The notes beneath the pieces were generated by a model. It made no database searches. It had not been told where the DNA came from and saw nothing but the letters and a program-made list of their open reading frames with translations. Positions 4,860-5,514 of a stretch of 5,514 bases of DNA are shown one piece after another. The translations under genes were made by a program, and so were the position numbers. Origin of the DNA: Pseudomonadota bacterium (GTDB lineage: Bacteria; Pseudomonadota; Alphaproteobacteria; Acetobacterales; Acetobacteraceae). The stretch's first letter is position 1. Each line of letters opens with the position of its first letter. Location: NCBI GenBank assembly GCA_021845555.1, contig JAJZVS010000265.1:1-5514 (forward strand). The letters are read 5' to 3'.

Positions 4860-5327
4860 ATGAACATGAAACGCATGCGTGGCCGTGGCAACCGCAACGG
4901 CGGTGGTGGTGGCGGCGGTGGTGGCGGGGGCGGCGGCGGCGGGTTTCGCCAGCAGGGCGGCAATGTCCCGCTGAACCGCAATCACGTGTTCGACAGCAAC
5001 GGCCCGGACCTGCGCATCCGCGGGACGGCGCAGCAGCTGTTCGAGAAATACCTCCAGCTCGGGCGCGATGCGACGTCGAGCGGCGACCGGGTGACCGCGG
5101 AAGGGTATTTCCAGCACGCGGAGCATTACTTCCGCATCCTCAACGCCATGGCCCAGGCCGCGCAGCAGACCCAGCAGGGCGCACCGCAGCACCCGCCGCG
5201 CCGGCAGTTCAACGGGGAAGAGCCGCCGAACTTCGGCGCCGACACCCAGGGCGAGGCCGACCCGGGCGCGAGCGAGCAGCCCGAGGCCCGCGAAATCCAG
5301 ATCGCCGCCGCCGCGCCGGAGGGCTGA
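4860..5327 (+). CDS. DUF4167 domain protein with glycine-rich N-terminus
   Basis: This 155-residue protein matches the alphaproteobacterial DUF4167 family. A basic start (MNMKRMRGRGNRN) is followed by 15 consecutive glycines (14-28). The conserved core (about 37-101) runs from PLNRNHVFDSNGPDLRIRG through LFEKYLQLGRDATSSGDRV to YFQHAEHYFRILNAM. The tail is Gln/Pro/Glu-rich and low in complexity, with no signal peptide or membrane segment. The family function is not established to my knowledge. The Arg/Gly/Asn-rich N-terminus resembles RNA-binding RGG-type tails, and lying after translation genes would suit an RNA role; both points are inference. The ATG at 4860 is chosen because the family begins with this MNMKRMRGR-like sequence. 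The nearest purine run (AGGAAAG) is about 18 bases upstream, so the ribosome site is poor. A second in-frame ATG lies at 4866. Confidence 0.88.
   Translation: MNMKRMRGRGNRNGGGGGGGGGGGGGGGFRQQGGNVPLNRNHVFDSNGPDLRIRGTAQQLFEKYLQLGRDATSSGDRVTAEGYFQHAEHYFRILNAMAQAAQQTQQGAPQHPPRRQFNGEEPPNFGADTQGEADPGASEQPEAREIQIAAAAPEG
4899..4943 (+). repeat. GGN trinucleotide tract encoding 15 glycines
   Basis: Fifteen consecutive GGC, GGT or GGG codons. The codons are mixed (GGC, GGT and GGG interspersed), so the run is not a pure microsatellite, although short identical runs such as four GGC at 4929-4940 are present. Slippage could vary the glycine number in multiples of three without breaking the frame. Confidence 0.85.
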
Positions 5328-5340
5328 CCCCGACCGGGCG

Positions 5341-5368
5341 CCACCTCTCCCGCGTCGCGGGGAGGTGG
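5341..5368 (+). terminator. Strong hairpin after the DUF4167 gene
   Basis: CCACCTC (5341-5347) pairs with GAGGTGG (5362-5368). After one bulged T (5348), CCCG (5349-5352) pairs with CGGG (5358-5361) around a 5-nt loop. The 11-bp stem lies 13 bp past the DUF4167 stop. No T tract follows, so it is either a non-canonical terminator, a 3'-end stabiliser, or a member of the palindromic intergenic repeats common in such genomes. Confidence 0.5.
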
Positions 5369-5477
5369 GGACGGCGCGACCTTCAGCCGATTTCCTCGCC
5401 GTTGCTTGCGACGGTACGGGGTGACGCGCATCCTCCCGCTGGCGGCGTTCCCCGGTCTCGCGACGGATTGGTGACCC

Positions 5478-5514
5478 ATGCTCTGGCTCCTCCTCGGCGG
5501 CCTGGCCCTGTTCG
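5478..5514 (+). CDS. Start of a probable membrane-anchored protein (partial)
   Basis: ATG at 5478 opens a frame encoding MLWLLLGGLALF and running off the right edge. The residues are almost entirely hydrophobic, as expected for an N-terminal membrane anchor or signal sequence. GGTGA (5470-5474) ends three bases before the ATG, a weak and close ribosome site. A J-domain protein with an N-terminal transmembrane helix would look like this in related genomes, but twelve residues cannot decide it, so no name is given. Confidence 0.5.
   Translation, partial: MLWLLLGGLALF

Overview
The window looks like chromosomal DNA from a high-GC alphaproteobacterium, most likely an Acetobacteraceae/Rhodospirillales member. 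The reasons are the very GC-rich codon use, the order hisS-prfA-prmC followed by a DUF4167 gene, and an HisRS with an ordinary (E. coli-like) motif 2. The taxonomic placement is inference from gene order and protein style; no database search was possible.

Left end (1-287): the first 11 codons of a divergent minus-strand gene, with a strong Shine-Dalgarno buried in a hairpin. An intergenic stretch follows that contains a 107-bp copy of the hisS leader and the first 10 hisS codons (154-260). This copy is a dead fragment.

Middle (288-1336): a compact minus-strand operon of three small genes. They are a TumE-like (DUF6516) toxin, a winged-helix TumA-like antitoxin overlapping it by 23 bp, and a HI1420-type addiction-module antidote whose usual RelE/ParE-like toxin partner is absent. 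The operon is driven by a near-consensus promoter with a perfect 18-bp palindrome between -35 and -10. The -10 lies only 7 nt from the toxin start codon, so a leaderless toxin mRNA is predicted. Stretches sampled here are visibly less GC-rich than the hisS-prfA genes.

Right part (1337-5327): the second, functional copy of the hisS leader (1337-1442) leads into intact hisS. hisS, prfA and prmC are joined by two ATGA overlaps, forming a translation operon: histidyl-tRNA synthetase, release factor 1, and the methyltransferase that modifies the GGQ glutamine of release factors. A 293-bp non-coding gap with a probable promoter precedes a DUF4167 protein with a 15-glycine run. A strong hairpin follows, then the first codons of a probable membrane-anchored protein.

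The main discovery candidate is the arrangement at hisS. A toxin-antitoxin cassette of about 1.1 kb sits between 106/107-bp direct repeats of the hisS 5' end, so the insertion rebuilt an intact hisS and left a truncated copy behind. No integrase or transposase is visible.
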